Origin: Achromobacter pestifer
GTDB taxonomy: Bacteria; Pseudomonadota; Gammaproteobacteria; Burkholderiales; Burkholderiaceae_B
NCBI RefSeq assembly: GCF_902859625.1
Contig: NZ_CADIJX010000003.1
Coordinates: forward strand, 186,001-250,000
DNA length: 64,000 bases
Direction of reading: 5' to 3'
Shown one piece after another: positions 8,754 through 18,134 of this stretch. Each line of letters begins with the position of its first letter. The stretch's first letter is position 1. A program made the position numbers and the translations under genes. The notes beneath the pieces are model-generated. The model ran no database searches, was not told the DNA's origin, and saw only the letters and a program-made list of their open reading frames with translations.

Positions 8754-9074
8754 TCAGGGCGCGCGGCCCACAAGCATCTTGCGCACGATCCCGACGATCA
8801 AGGTAAGCACGGCGCCACCGACGCCGCCGCCCACCACGTCACCGGCGATTGCTGAAAGATCCAGCCCGGTATTGCCTGCTGTTGCCGCTGCTCCCGCGCC
8901 GGCGGTGATCATGGGCGCCAGCCACGATCCGCCTGCCAAGCCTCCTATGGCGCCCGCGATGGTGTTGCCAAGCGGGCCCAGGTTGAACTGCTGGAGCATT
9001 TTCCCCAGTCCATTGCCGCCGGCTGCGCCAGCGACAAGCTGGATGAGAAGATTGATGATGACCGCGGTGTTCAT
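8754..9074 (-). CDS. Small glycine/alanine-rich membrane protein, hypothetical
   Basis: About 106 residues from ATG 9074, chosen because GGAGG lies 6 bases upstream. The longer open frame to 9128 has a Cys-rich start without a binding site. The protein is almost wholly hydrophobic or small residues: NTAVIINLLIQLVAGAAGG, then LAGGSWLAPMITAGAGAAATAG and VGGAVLTLIVGIVRKMLV. It looks like a small inner-membrane protein with glycine-zipper-like segments. Similar DNA-binding-unrelated small proteins are common in Bordetella/Achromobacter. No function is assigned. Confidence 0.7.
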   Translation of the reverse strand: MNTAVIINLLIQLVAGAAGGNGLGKMLQQFNLGPLGNTIAGAIGGLAGGSWLAPMITAGAGAAATAGNTGLDLSAIAGDVVGGGVGGAVLTLIVGIVRKMLVGRAP

Positions 9075-9320
9075 GATGCCTCCTTGCCCCGTGGGGCGAT
9101 GTGCAACGCTAGAACAACAACACGACAACGTAACAACACCAGCAGCAACGATTATGACTCGCGGAATTGCCGCCAGACGAGGGGTTAACGTGTAACAGGT
9201 TGCTAGCCTGATGGCAGACTACGCAAGAATGCTCGTCAGTTTGCAGGGAGCGTAGGGCGGTAAGTGCAAACCCCCTCGGACGCATGGTGCCATGCATCAA
9301 AACCTGACAAAAACGCATAA

Positions 9321-9351
9321 GCAAAGGGCCGCTAATGTAGCGGCCCTTTGC
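9321..9351 (-). terminator. Strong hairpin terminator after the thiS operon
   Basis: A perfect 14-bp stem, GCAAAGGGCCGCTA / TAGCGGCCCTTTGC with an ATG loop. It sits downstream of the stop of thiS on the minus strand, and the T-rich stretch TTATGCGTTTTTG follows in that direction. It closes the trmB-pip-thiS operon. It could act both ways, since the plus strand also reads CTTTGCTTGT after the stem. Confidence 0.8.
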
Positions 9352-9419
9352 TTGTGCTGGAGTGTTTGCGGCGCAATGAATGCGGGAAACACCCCATGCG
9401 GAAAACCATGCGAAGCCGG

Positions 9420-9620
9420 TCAGCCTCCGCCGACTGCCACCACGATCTCGATCTGATCGCCGTCTTGCAGGGCCGTCTGTTCGTGTTGGCTCTTGGGCAC
9501 GATCTCGCCATTGCGTTCCACGGCCACGCGCTTGCCGGCGTAACCCAGCGTTTGCAGCAGTTCGATGACGGTGGTGTCCAGCGGGAACTCCCGCGCGTCG
9601 CCATTCAGGGTGATGTGCAT
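9420..9620 (-). CDS. thiS: Sulfur carrier protein ThiS
   Basis: A 66-residue ubiquitin-like sulfur carrier for thiazole synthesis in thiamine biosynthesis. It begins MHITLNGDAREFPLDTTVIE and ends in VVAVGGG, with the C-terminal Gly-Gly needed for adenylation by ThiF and thiocarboxylation. ATG 9620 has an AGGAGA site upstream and fits the family length. The longer frame to 9635 does not. Here it follows proline iminopeptidase by about 11 bases rather than thiG, an arrangement also found in related Burkholderiales. Confidence 0.93.
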   Translation of the reverse strand: MHITLNGDAREFPLDTTVIELLQTLGYAGKRVAVERNGEIVPKSQHEQTALQDGDQIEIVVAVGGG

Positions 9621-9631
9621 GTCAGGTCTCC

Positions 9632-11409
<1,778 letters not shown>

Positions 11410-11524
11410 AGCCCCGAATTGTAGTGGGTGGTTTGCCGGGGGGTAGTCGCCTGGATGGACTAAATAGGGGACATATTTAAAAGAACAGGCAGGGATGACG
11501 GGCCGAGCGCCCGAAAATCCCCAC

Positions 11525-11552
11525 TGGATTCTGAAAGAAGGCGCGCTATAAT
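11525..11552 (+). promoter_or_regulatory. Probable promoter of tRNA-Gly
   Basis: A perfect TATAAT at 11547-11552 lies 43 bases before the tRNA 5' end, with a weak -35-like TGGATT 16 bases upstream. It sits in the gap between trmB and the tRNA and points towards the tRNA. Confidence 0.5.
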
Positions 11553-11594
11553 CGCTGGCTCTGCCCCGGCCTTGCGCTGCGGCACGACACCCGA

Positions 11595-11668
11595 GCGGGT
11601 GTAGTTCAATGGTAGAACGGCAGCTTCCCAAGCTTCATACGAGGGTTCGATTCCCTTCACCCGCTCCA
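11595..11668 (+). tRNA. tRNA-Gly (anticodon CCC)
   Basis: A 74-nt tRNA with a complete cloverleaf and encoded CCA. The acceptor stem is GCGGGTG / CACCCGC, the D-stem GTTC / GAAC, the anticodon loop TTCCCAA (CCC at positions 34-36), and the T-arm GAGGG-TTCGATT-CCCTT. It closely resembles E. coli glyU. The anticodon stem GCAGC / GCTTC has one mismatch, C28 against T42, where related tRNAs have a pair. The integrase gene starts 240 bases downstream, so this is the insertion site of the following element. Confidence 0.95.
11641..11668 (+). other. Probable attachment site (att) of the integrated element
   Basis: The 3' part of the tRNA-Gly gene, from the T-arm to CCA, is the crossover region used by ICEclc/PAGI-2-type integrases. 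Backbone genes lie to the left and a matching integrase plus accessory genes to the right, so this is inferred to be one hybrid att end. No second copy of the block was found elsewhere in the window, so the other end is beyond 64000. The exact core length cannot be set from one end. Confidence 0.6.
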
Positions 11669-11907
11669 CGCCCATTTTCCACAGTGGTCTGCCAAAGGCT
11701 CTGGAGTTCTCCAAGTCCTTGATTCCAGGGAAGTTTTCCCGGACTGGAGGTTCTACAGACGTCTCCCGAGATCCACTGAAATCCGGTCCAAACATGTAGA
11801 TTTTCATGTAGAACAATCGGGCAAGCGCCCGGATCGGATTGTTGGTGGGCCTGCGTGCGGGTGCCGGGCACGATGCATTCAACCTGAACTCTCAGGAGTT
11901 GGATGAC

Positions 11908-13752
11908 ATGGCACTCACTGATCTGGCTGTCCGGCAGGCCAAAGCTGCGAACAAGAAGCGCAGCCTGGCCGATGGCGAAGGCCTCTTCCTGTTTATCCCT
12001 GCCAAGGGCAAGAAGGCCTGGCACTTTCGCTACAACCATGCGGGCAAGCCCCATCATATTTCTCTGGGCACCTACCCCGCGCTCTCCTTGCGCGATGCCC
12101 GCATCCGGCGTGAGGAGGCGCGCGCCCAACTTGCCAGGGGCCTGAACCCGCGCGCCGAGCGCACGAAGAAGCGCCATGCGGCGGTCGTCGCCGGCGAGCA
12201 GACCTTCATGGCGGTGTACGAACAGTGGCATGGCCACCGCAAGCTCTCCCTGGAGGAAGGTCGCCAAACCAGCCTGGGGCAGATCACCCGCGTCTTCAAG
12301 AAAGACGTGTTTCCCGTGCTGCGTCACTTGGCGATGCACGAGGTCACCCAGGCGCACCTGCTGCAGATCATTGCCGGCGTCGAGAAGCGCGGTTCGTTGT
12401 CGGTGGCCGAGAAACTGCGGACCTGGTTCGAGCAGCTTTTTCGTTATGCCAAGGTCGTCGTCCCCAGCATGACCGAGAACCCGGCCATCGACCTGGACGC
12501 GGTAGCCCTGCCGCTGCCGCCGGCCGATCCCAACCCGTACCTGCGCATGCCCGAACTGCCGGAGATGTTGCAAAGGCTGCGCAAGTACCGGGGCAGGCTC
12601 AAGACCCAACTCGGCGTGCGTCTGCTGATGCTGACAGGGGTGCGTACCGGCGAACTGCGTCACGCCACACCGGATCAGTTCGACCTGGATCGGCGCCTGT
12701 GGCTGATTCCGGTGGTCCGGCTTAAACAGCGCAAGCAGCTCAAGCGCAAGAAGCGCCAGCGCCTGGTCGAAATCCCGCCGTACATCGTGCCGCTGTCGGT
12801 CCAGGCGCTGGAGATCGTGCGCCACCTGATGGCCGACTTCAAGCCGGCTCAGGTCTATCTTCTTCCGGGCGAGAGGGACATCAAAATGCCCGTGAGCGAG
12901 AACACCTTGAATACTGCACTCAAGCGCCTGGGCTATGAGGGCCTGCTGACCGGACATGGGATTCGCCACACCCTCTCGACCGCGCTCAATGAGCTCGGCT
13001 ATCCCGCCAAGTGGGTCGATGCCGAGCTCTCGCATGCGGATCCCGACAAGACCAGCGCGACCTACAACCACGCCGAGTACGTCGAGCAGCGCCGTATCAT
13101 GATGCAAGACTGGGCCGACCGTCTCGACCTCTTCGAGCAGAACCAAGTCGAGGCTGCCAGCACGCACCTGACCATCACGCTGCAAGGCCTGCCGACCATC
13201 CCCGGGCAAGCGGCGGCCAACCCGCCCGTGGTCAACCCGGCCGCGCCCACCCTGGTGGTGGCCCCCGCCGCAGCGGGCACGCCCGCGGTGTCGCCGGGAA
13301 CGCAGCGGCTTTCCGCGGTGACAATGCCCGAGTACGCGATGCCCAATCCCTCGGACCTGCAACGCGAGCGCAACGAGTTGCTGGAGCTATTCGAGGCGCC
13401 GCACAACCTGCGCGTCGTGGACTACGCCAAGCTGGTGGGCAAATCCAGGCGCTGGATCAGCTACGAGATCCAGGCGCGCAACGTGCTCGCACTGAGTGTG
13501 GGGCACCGGGGCCTGCGGATCCCTGATTGGCAACTGGACCCCTTGAAGCGCCGCCTTGTGCAGTCTGTACTGACGCGCACGAACCCCGGCATCGATAGCT
13601 GGCAGGTCTACCACGCCCTGACGCGGCCGCACGCGCAGCTCAATGGTGCGTCGCCCGTTGAGGCCGTCATGGCAAGCAACCTCGAGCGGGTCACGGCCCT
13701 GGTGTGCGAGGCGGTCGAAGAATCGCTATGGCCCGCGTTACGCGTCGCGTAG
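11908..13752 (+). CDS. Tyrosine recombinase (P4/ICEclc-type integrase) with C-terminal extension
   Basis: A 614-residue site-specific recombinase expected to integrate and excise the element at tRNA-Gly. The N-terminal DUF4102-type arm-binding domain (LTDLAVRQAKAANKKRSLAD to PHHISLGTYPALSLRDARI) is followed by a SAM-like core and the catalytic domain with R246 (GVRTGELRH), H350 and R353 (GHGIRHTLS), H376 (ELSHAD) and Tyr391 (NHAEYVEQRR). Some 190 residues follow the usual end (WADRLD), including a Pro/Ala linker and a helical domain, as in IntB13-like enzymes. ATG 11908 has CAGGAG upstream. The frame opens earlier at 11839 but without a binding site. Confidence 0.93.
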   Translation: MALTDLAVRQAKAANKKRSLADGEGLFLFIPAKGKKAWHFRYNHAGKPHHISLGTYPALSLRDARIRREEARAQLARGLNPRAERTKKRHAAVVAGEQTFMAVYEQWHGHRKLSLEEGRQTSLGQITRVFKKDVFPVLRHLAMHEVTQAHLLQIIAGVEKRGSLSVAEKLRTWFEQLFRYAKVVVPSMTENPAIDLDAVALPLPPADPNPYLRMPELPEMLQRLRKYRGRLKTQLGVRLLMLTGVRTGELRHATPDQFDLDRRLWLIPVVRLKQRKQLKRKKRQRLVEIPPYIVPLSVQALEIVRHLMADFKPAQVYLLPGERDIKMPVSENTLNTALKRLGYEGLLTGHGIRHTLSTALNELGYPAKWVDAELSHADPDKTSATYNHAEYVEQRRIMMQDWADRLDLFEQNQVEAASTHLTITLQGLPTIPGQAAANPPVVNPAAPTLVVAPAAAGTPAVSPGTQRLSAVTMPEYAMPNPSDLQRERNELLELFEAPHNLRVVDYAKLVGKSRRWISYEIQARNVLALSVGHRGLRIPDWQLDPLKRRLVQSVLTRTNPGIDSWQVYHALTRPHAQLNGASPVEAVMASNLERVTALVCEAVEESLWPALRVA

Positions 13753-13774
13753 CCGAGCGCACGTTAGCCTTGAC

Positions 13775-14404
13775 TCAGGTACGCATCGCCTGGCCCCGGC
13801 GCGCCAGGCGATCGACCGCCGCCACCGTTTCCGAACTGGGCTGCAGCAGGTAGGTCGTCACGGCGTGGGAGTCGCCCGCCAGCGGACGCACGGCGATGTT
13901 CGGCGCCCGCAGCCAGGCGATGCGCGATCGCACGCCGACGCCGATGCCATAGCCTGCCGCGACCAACACGGCCATCAGCTCATAGGACTGCACGCACGCG
14001 GACGTCGGTCGCGGGCCGTGCGTCTTGAACGCCGCGTCGACCAGCGCGCTGACCGGCTCGCAGGCCGGCGACTGCCAATGAATCAGCGGATAGCGAGCGG
14101 CTTCCTCAAGGGGAACGGCGTCGAACGCCTGCAGAGGCGACTGCGTCGGCATCGCGACGGCCAACTCGTCGCGCCATAGCGGTCGCGCCCGCAGGTCGCA
14201 GCCGGGCGCGCTCGTCACAGCCAGGCCGCCGTGGTAGCGGCCGTCTTGCAGTCCGCGCAACTGCTCGGCCAGACCGACCTCGTGCAGATGGATCGGCGTC
14301 TGGGGCTCCTCTGCGCGCTGGCACGCCATCAGCCTCGACAGGCGGGGCGAGATGGCGCCAAACGACACCGAGATGCTGAGCGAAGGGTCGGTACGAGCAC
14401 GCAT
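13775..14404 (-). pseudogene. LysR-type effector-binding domain without DNA-binding domain
   Basis: The 209-residue frame aligns along its whole length with the effector domain of LysR regulators and with the intact LysR gene downstream of it (shared pattern GLRDxxFDxGF / GLQDGRYHGGL, YPLIHWQ / YPLVLCH, LVAAGYGxGxG). It begins at MRARTDPSLSISVSF, which is the first strand of the effector domain, and a stop codon lies just upstream in frame, so the ~90-residue winged helix is missing. It is best viewed as a truncated regulator, either a pseudogene or possibly a ligand-binding or dominant-negative protein. It is divergent from the XRE gene. Confidence 0.7.
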
Positions 14405-14454
14405 GGATGGCTTTCCCGGCGTCGGTGATTATTCCGCTGAAATCGTACTATGAG

Positions 14455-14478
14455 TTAAATTTAACGTGGTTTAATTAA
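14455..14478. promoter_or_regulatory. Two AT-rich palindromes in front of the XRE regulator
   Basis: TTAAATTTAA (14455-14464) and TTAATTAA (14471-14478) lie in the ~100-bp gap between the truncated LysR frame and the XRE gene, in otherwise GC-rich DNA. Their place suggests operator or promoter elements, perhaps for autoregulation by the XRE protein. This is inference from position and symmetry only. Confidence 0.4.
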
Positions 14479-14502
14479 GGCTATTGAATCACGCTTTTGT
14501 TG

Positions 14503-14787
14503 ATGCAAAAGCGTTCGGTTCAGCGGGGAAGGCCCCCCGGTCGCACAACCTACGAAGCGTCTCCCGGGAGAGCCTTCGGCGCCGCCGTACGCGAAGTGCG
14601 GATACAGCAGGGCCTGGCCCAGGAAACGTTGGCCCATCACGCTGGTATCGAACGCTCCCACATGGGGAAAATCGAAAGGGGTGAGCATGTCCCTACCCTG
14701 ATCCTTATCCTAAGAATCGCCAAAGCCCTCAATTGCAGTGCTGCCGAGCTCGTGGCCGCCACGGAAGCCAGTTTGCAAAACGAGTAA
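14503..14787 (+). CDS. XRE-family helix-turn-helix regulator
   Basis: A 94-residue protein with one Cro/C1-type helix-turn-helix over residues about 25-80: AFGAAVREVRIQQGLAQETL, AHHAGIERSHMGKIERGEHV and TLILILRIAKALNCSAAELV. No second domain is present, so it is a small DNA-binding protein of the kind common on mobile elements. ATG 14503 is used here. TTG codons at 14497 and 14500 also precede it. It is divergent from the truncated LysR frame and convergent with the full LysR gene. The target is unknown and autoregulation is likely. Confidence 0.85.
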   Translation: MQKRSVQRGRPPGRTTYEASPGRAFGAAVREVRIQQGLAQETLAHHAGIERSHMGKIERGEHVPTLILILRIAKALNCSAAELVAATEASLQNE

Positions 14788-14824
14788 AGACGATTCGCGG
14801 CTTTGATCCCCCACGCCGCACGGT

Positions 14825-15724
14825 TTATAAATCGATTGAATTCTCCGCGCTTTCCATGACACGTTCGATAAAGCCTCCCAACTGCGGACTGGACGCTGTC
14901 TCGGGCGTCAGCAAATAGGTCGTCAGGGCCGACCCCTCCACGGCCAGCGGCCGAGCGACGACTTCAGGGTGCTTGCAGACTGCGATGTGGGATGTGGTGG
15001 CAAAGCCCAAGCCATACCCCGCGGCAACCAGCGTCAACATCATGTCGGTCGAGGTGACATGTTCCGCGACCATGGGCTCCACGTCGGACATCCGGAGAAT
15101 GCGCTGGACCTGGCGGGCACACCCCACACAGACTTCGGGGTGACATAGGACGAGCGGGTAGCGAAGGAGCTCCTCTAAGGGGATTTCCTTGTGCGACAGC
15201 AAGGGATGACGCGTGGGGACTGCTACCACCAACGGGTCGAACCAGACCGGCTGCGCGATGATGGCATCGCCCACGTCGGCCGAGCGGGAAAAGCCGGCGT
15301 CGAACGTGTCATCGCGCAAGCCGCGTAACTGCACCGCCAGTGGGACCTCAACCAATCGCACTTCGACCTCGGGTTCTTCTTCCCTGCACCGGGCAAGAAT
15401 GGAGGCAAGGCGTGGCTGGGCGACGCCATCGGACAATGCGATGCGCAACGTGCTGCGATATCCCGACGCTGCAGCCTTGACACTTTTCTTGGCGTGATCG
15501 AGCGCCATGAACACCCGTCGAACTTCACCGAGGAATACCTGGCCAGGATGCGTGAGATGGGTCCCCCGCCGGTCGCGCTTGAACAGCAGGATACCGAGAT
15601 CCTCTTCCAGTTCTTTGATGGTTCGGGAGAGCGGCGAAGGCTCGATGTGCAGTCGCTCGGCGGCACGAGAAAAATGCAGCTCCTCGGCCACGACCATGAA
15701 GCATCTCAAGTGCCGCAGATCCAT
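14825..15724 (-). CDS. LysR-family transcriptional regulator
   Basis: A complete 299-residue LysR protein. The winged helix is in residues 1-65 (MDLRHLRCFMVVAEELHFSR, PSPLSRTIKELEEDLGILLF, RGTHLTHPG), and the effector domain runs from residue 88 (STLRIALSDGVAQPRLASIL). ATG 15724 is fixed by GGGAGG seven bases upstream; the frame extends to 15925 without a binding site. The HTH is of the type with an HFSRAAERL core, seen in regulators of aromatic catabolism. Its partner gene is not evident, since only non-coding DNA lies upstream before gspG. Confidence 0.92.
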   Translation of the reverse strand: MDLRHLRCFMVVAEELHFSRAAERLHIEPSPLSRTIKELEEDLGILLFKRDRRGTHLTHPGQVFLGEVRRVFMALDHAKKSVKAAASGYRSTLRIALSDGVAQPRLASILARCREEEPEVEVRLVEVPLAVQLRGLRDDTFDAGFSRSADVGDAIIAQPVWFDPLVVAVPTRHPLLSHKEIPLEELLRYPLVLCHPEVCVGCARQVQRILRMSDVEPMVAEHVTSTDMMLTLVAAGYGLGFATTSHIAVCKHPEVVARPLAVEGSALTTYLLTPETASSPQLGGFIERVMESAENSIDL

Positions 15725-16043
15725 GTGACCTCCCATGCCTAAGCGTTGCGGGGGCGTGCGAATCGCCGCCAGGGAATTGCGGGGCGATTCGCGCGCGGCG
15801 GCCAAAACGGAACCTGAGACATGCACGAGACTCGTGCAGAAGCGCAATAGGAAGCGAACTCGTGAACCCGACCGGGCAAGTATAGAGAGACTTGTTCGTC
15901 GTGCTAATACCGCGTGATGTCCCAATGCGGGCTTAGCCGGGTAATGCGTCGATGTTTCATGACGGTTATATGAAGAAAGCTCTGGTGCAATAAGACCCGT
16001 GAATTGGTCGGGTCATGCATTGGGTGGGTCGAGCGGTCTACTT

Positions 16044-16109
16044 CTCCCGAACTTATTCCATCAGGCTGACACCGAACTATGCGATCGTTTCCAGGTGTAA
16101 AAGGCAACG
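16044..16109 (+). repeat. Imperfect direct repeat, copy A
   Basis: 66 bases beginning CTCCCGAACTTATTCCATCA. It aligns without gaps to copy B at 16559-16624, with about 47 of 66 positions identical by hand count. The best-kept blocks are CTCCCGA, CCATCA, GCTGACAC, TGCGATC and GGTGT. The spacing and position upstream of gspG suggest a duplicated regulatory segment. Confidence 0.6.
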
Positions 16110-16558
16110 GCTGGAGAGGACGGTATGCGTTTGGACTCTGAATCAATGCACGCCGTCTGCGATATTGAAAGGGCCCTGCTTGAAGAAGGTGATGGTTGTA
16201 CGAATCATGATGCGAGGATGGGGTTCCAGCCGCGCTGATCGCTCCCGATCTATGGATGGTCCGTCTGGATGGTTTGGATCGAGGGGCGCGCCACAACTGC
16301 GTCCAGACCGGGTTCGGCCTTCGAGCCTGCGAGCGCTAGCGACTCGGCAGCGACACCACGGCTGGCGCTGGGGCAGCACGTCTGGTCTGCTACTCGCGAT
16401 AGGCGACCGAGCCCCTATTGATATGCGCGCCGGGTGGGTGCGCGACGCACGTAAGTACCCGGCCCGTTGCTCTGTGAGGGGCCTCTCCGTAAATGTTCGG
16501 GAGGAAAGGCCAGTTGAAGGGCGAATTTCGGAGCATTCGGTGCAAGACCGCCCGAATC

Positions 16559-16624
16559 CTCCCGAGTTTTATCCATCAAGCTGACACGCTAAGTTGCGAT
16601 CATCTTCGGGTGTTATTGGCACCG
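16559..16624 (+). repeat. Imperfect direct repeat, copy B, adjacent to gspG
   Basis: 66 bases beginning CTCCCGAGTTTTATCCATCA and ending 16 bases before the gspG start. It is about 71% identical to copy A by hand alignment. A related stretch (CTCCCGATCTTTTTACATCA) occurs before the tpsB gene at 48585. It may be a promoter-linked regulator site. Confidence 0.6.
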
Positions 16625-16640
16625 ACCCGGAGATAAGAAC

Positions 16641-17093
16641 ATGGCCGCAGGGAACCTCGAAAAGAAGCACCTGCGCCTGCGGCCGCAGCAGGGCTTCACG
16701 CTCATTGAGATCATGGTGGTGCTGGTCATCATGGGCGTGCTCGCGGCGTTGGTTGTGCCTAACCTGATGGAGCGCCCAGACCAGGCGCGCGCCACGGCGG
16801 CGCGCCAGGATGTCGGTTCCATCATGCAAGCGCTCAAGCTCTACCGCCTCGATAACGGCGAGTATCCGAGCGCTGCTCAAGGGTTGCGCGCGCTTGTGGA
16901 GAAGCCCACGGCGGGAAGGGTGTCCCCGAACTGGCGCAACTATCTGGAGCGGCTGCCCAACGACCCCTGGGGCCGGCCATACCAATACCTCAACCCCGGC
17001 ACCAACGGCGAGATCGACGTGTTCTCGCTCGGCGCCGATGGCGAGCCGGGCGGAGAGAAAGCGAACGCCGACATCGGTTCGTGGCAGTTGTAG
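16641..17093 (+). CDS. gspG: Type II secretion major pseudopilin GspG (HxcT-like)
   Basis: The main subunit of the T2SS pseudopilus, 150 residues. A basic leader ends in the prepilin peptidase site QQG/FTLIEIMVVLVIMGVLA, with Glu at +5 of the mature protein. The globular part carries the GspG signatures LYRLDNGEYPSAAQGL and NDPWGRPYQYLNPG, then SLGADGEPGGE near the C-terminus (calcium-binding region in family structures). It is first in the operon gspG-K-L-M-D-x-E-F, the order remembered for the hxc genes of P. aeruginosa (hxcT-X-Y-Z-Q-R-S). Confidence 0.95.
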   Translation: MAAGNLEKKHLRLRPQQGFTLIEIMVVLVIMGVLAALVVPNLMERPDQARATAARQDVGSIMQALKLYRLDNGEYPSAAQGLRALVEKPTAGRVSPNWRNYLERLPNDPWGRPYQYLNPGTNGEIDVFSLGADGEPGGEKANADIGSWQL

Positions 17094-17101
17094 GCGACCT
17101 C

Positions 17102-18133
17102 ATGAGTGAAATCAAGGGGCAGCCCGCGGGCCTGTATCGACGACATCGCACACAAACAAGCGACGCGCAGCAGGGTATGGCTGTCGTCGCCGTACTGCTG
17201 GTTGTTGCGGTTATCGCAGTGCTTGCATCGGCGCTGCTCGGTAGGCAGACGACGGCTATTCGCGGTGTCCAGACGGAGCAGACCCACGCGCAAGCACGCT
17301 GGCTGCTTCGCGGCGAGATCAGTCGCGCACAAGTCGTATTGCGCTCGGAGGCAATACGCGAACCAGCTACCCGACTTGATGGGCTATGGAGCCGTCCTGT
17401 GAATGGACTGGTCCTTGGGGAGGTTGAGGGAGGTCCTGCGCGCGCCTTTACCGAGATCATTGACGAGCAATCCAAGTTCAATCTGCGCAACCTGGTTAAC
17501 TACGGTCGGATCGATCCGGCCGAGAGCGCTGCGTTCCTACGGCTCTGTGCGCTGGTTGGCGTACCGCCGGATCAAGCAGGCCGTATCGCTCGCCGAGTGG
17601 CGGTGAGCCTGGTCGAAGCGGATCGACAGTCACCCCCGCCGACTGCGTCCACCGAAGCCAAGGCGGCACAGGAAGCTGCACAGGAACTCGGCCTCGCGGG
17701 TATGCCCGCCCGCGAGCTAGCCCCACGCCTTCGAACGGTCGAAGACCTGCTTGCCGTATCAGGAGTCGATGCCACCAGCGTGGCACGCCTGCGTCCATAT
17801 GTCACGGTGTTGCCACGACGAACTTGGATCAATGCGAACACAGCCCGTGCCGAGGTTTTGGCTGCCTGGGTGCCGGGGCTGTCGCTTGATCGTGCTGGCG
17901 CCATGCTCCGGGCGCGCGACAACGGCCAGTGGTTCATCAACCGTGGAGATTTCGTAAACCGGCTGCAAATGCCCGGGGTCAACCCGAGCAGCATTCGCAT
18001 CGGTATAACGAGCCAGTGGTTTCGCGTCTCTACCGCATTGCAGACCCCGCGCACAACAATCTTAATGCAGGCGCTGCTGCATGACGACAAGGAAGCTCTC
18101 CCTCAGGTGATGTGGCTGCGGGAGGGCGCCTGA
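17102..18133 (+). CDS. gspK: Type II secretion minor pseudopilin GspK (HxcX-like)
   Basis: The large minor pseudopilin of the pilus tip, about 343 residues. After a 24-residue leader the processing motif reads QQG/MAVVAVLLVVAVIAVLA. The lack of Glu at +5 is normal for GspK. The C-terminal half contains helix-hairpin-helix-like segments (TVEDLLAVSGVDATSVARL, ARAEVLAAWVPGLSL), also typical. ATG 17102 is preferred to the frame start at 17081, which would overlap gspG. The tip complex GspK-I-J normally includes genes found here 27 kb away. Confidence 0.93.
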   Translation: MSEIKGQPAGLYRRHRTQTSDAQQGMAVVAVLLVVAVIAVLASALLGRQTTAIRGVQTEQTHAQARWLLRGEISRAQVVLRSEAIREPATRLDGLWSRPVNGLVLGEVEGGPARAFTEIIDEQSKFNLRNLVNYGRIDPAESAAFLRLCALVGVPPDQAGRIARRVAVSLVEADRQSPPPTASTEAKAAQEAAQELGLAGMPARELAPRLRTVEDLLAVSGVDATSVARLRPYVTVLPRRTWINANTARAEVLAAWVPGLSLDRAGAMLRARDNGQWFINRGDFVNRLQMPGVNPSSIRIGITSQWFRVSTALQTPRTTILMQALLHDDKEALPQVMWLREGA

Positions 18134-18134
18134 C

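Larger units (their letters stand above)
15725..16640. other. 0.9-kb stretch without a convincing gene, upstream of the secretion operon
   Basis: Open frames here (for example 16015-16584) have no recognisable protein content, codon bias or ribosome binding site. The stretch holds two diverged copies of a 66-base sequence (separate entry), and its base composition is lower in GC than the flanking genes. It must contain the promoter of the gspG operon, but no clear -35/-10 pair could be assigned. Confidence 0.6.

Noticed and set aside
11635-13362. 575-codon minus-strand frame opposite the integrase
   Set aside because: Antisense shadow; the plus strand carries a complete integrase with all catalytic residues.
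16015-16584. 189-codon plus-strand frame before gspG
   Set aside because: It covers both copies of the imperfect repeat, has no ribosome binding site and no protein-like composition, and is better read as regulatory DNA.
16044-16624. Pho box (PhoB site) before the T2SS operon
   Set aside because: Expected from the low-phosphate regulation of the P. aeruginosa cluster, but no convincing pair of CTGTCAT-like direct repeats was found here or before the DING genes.
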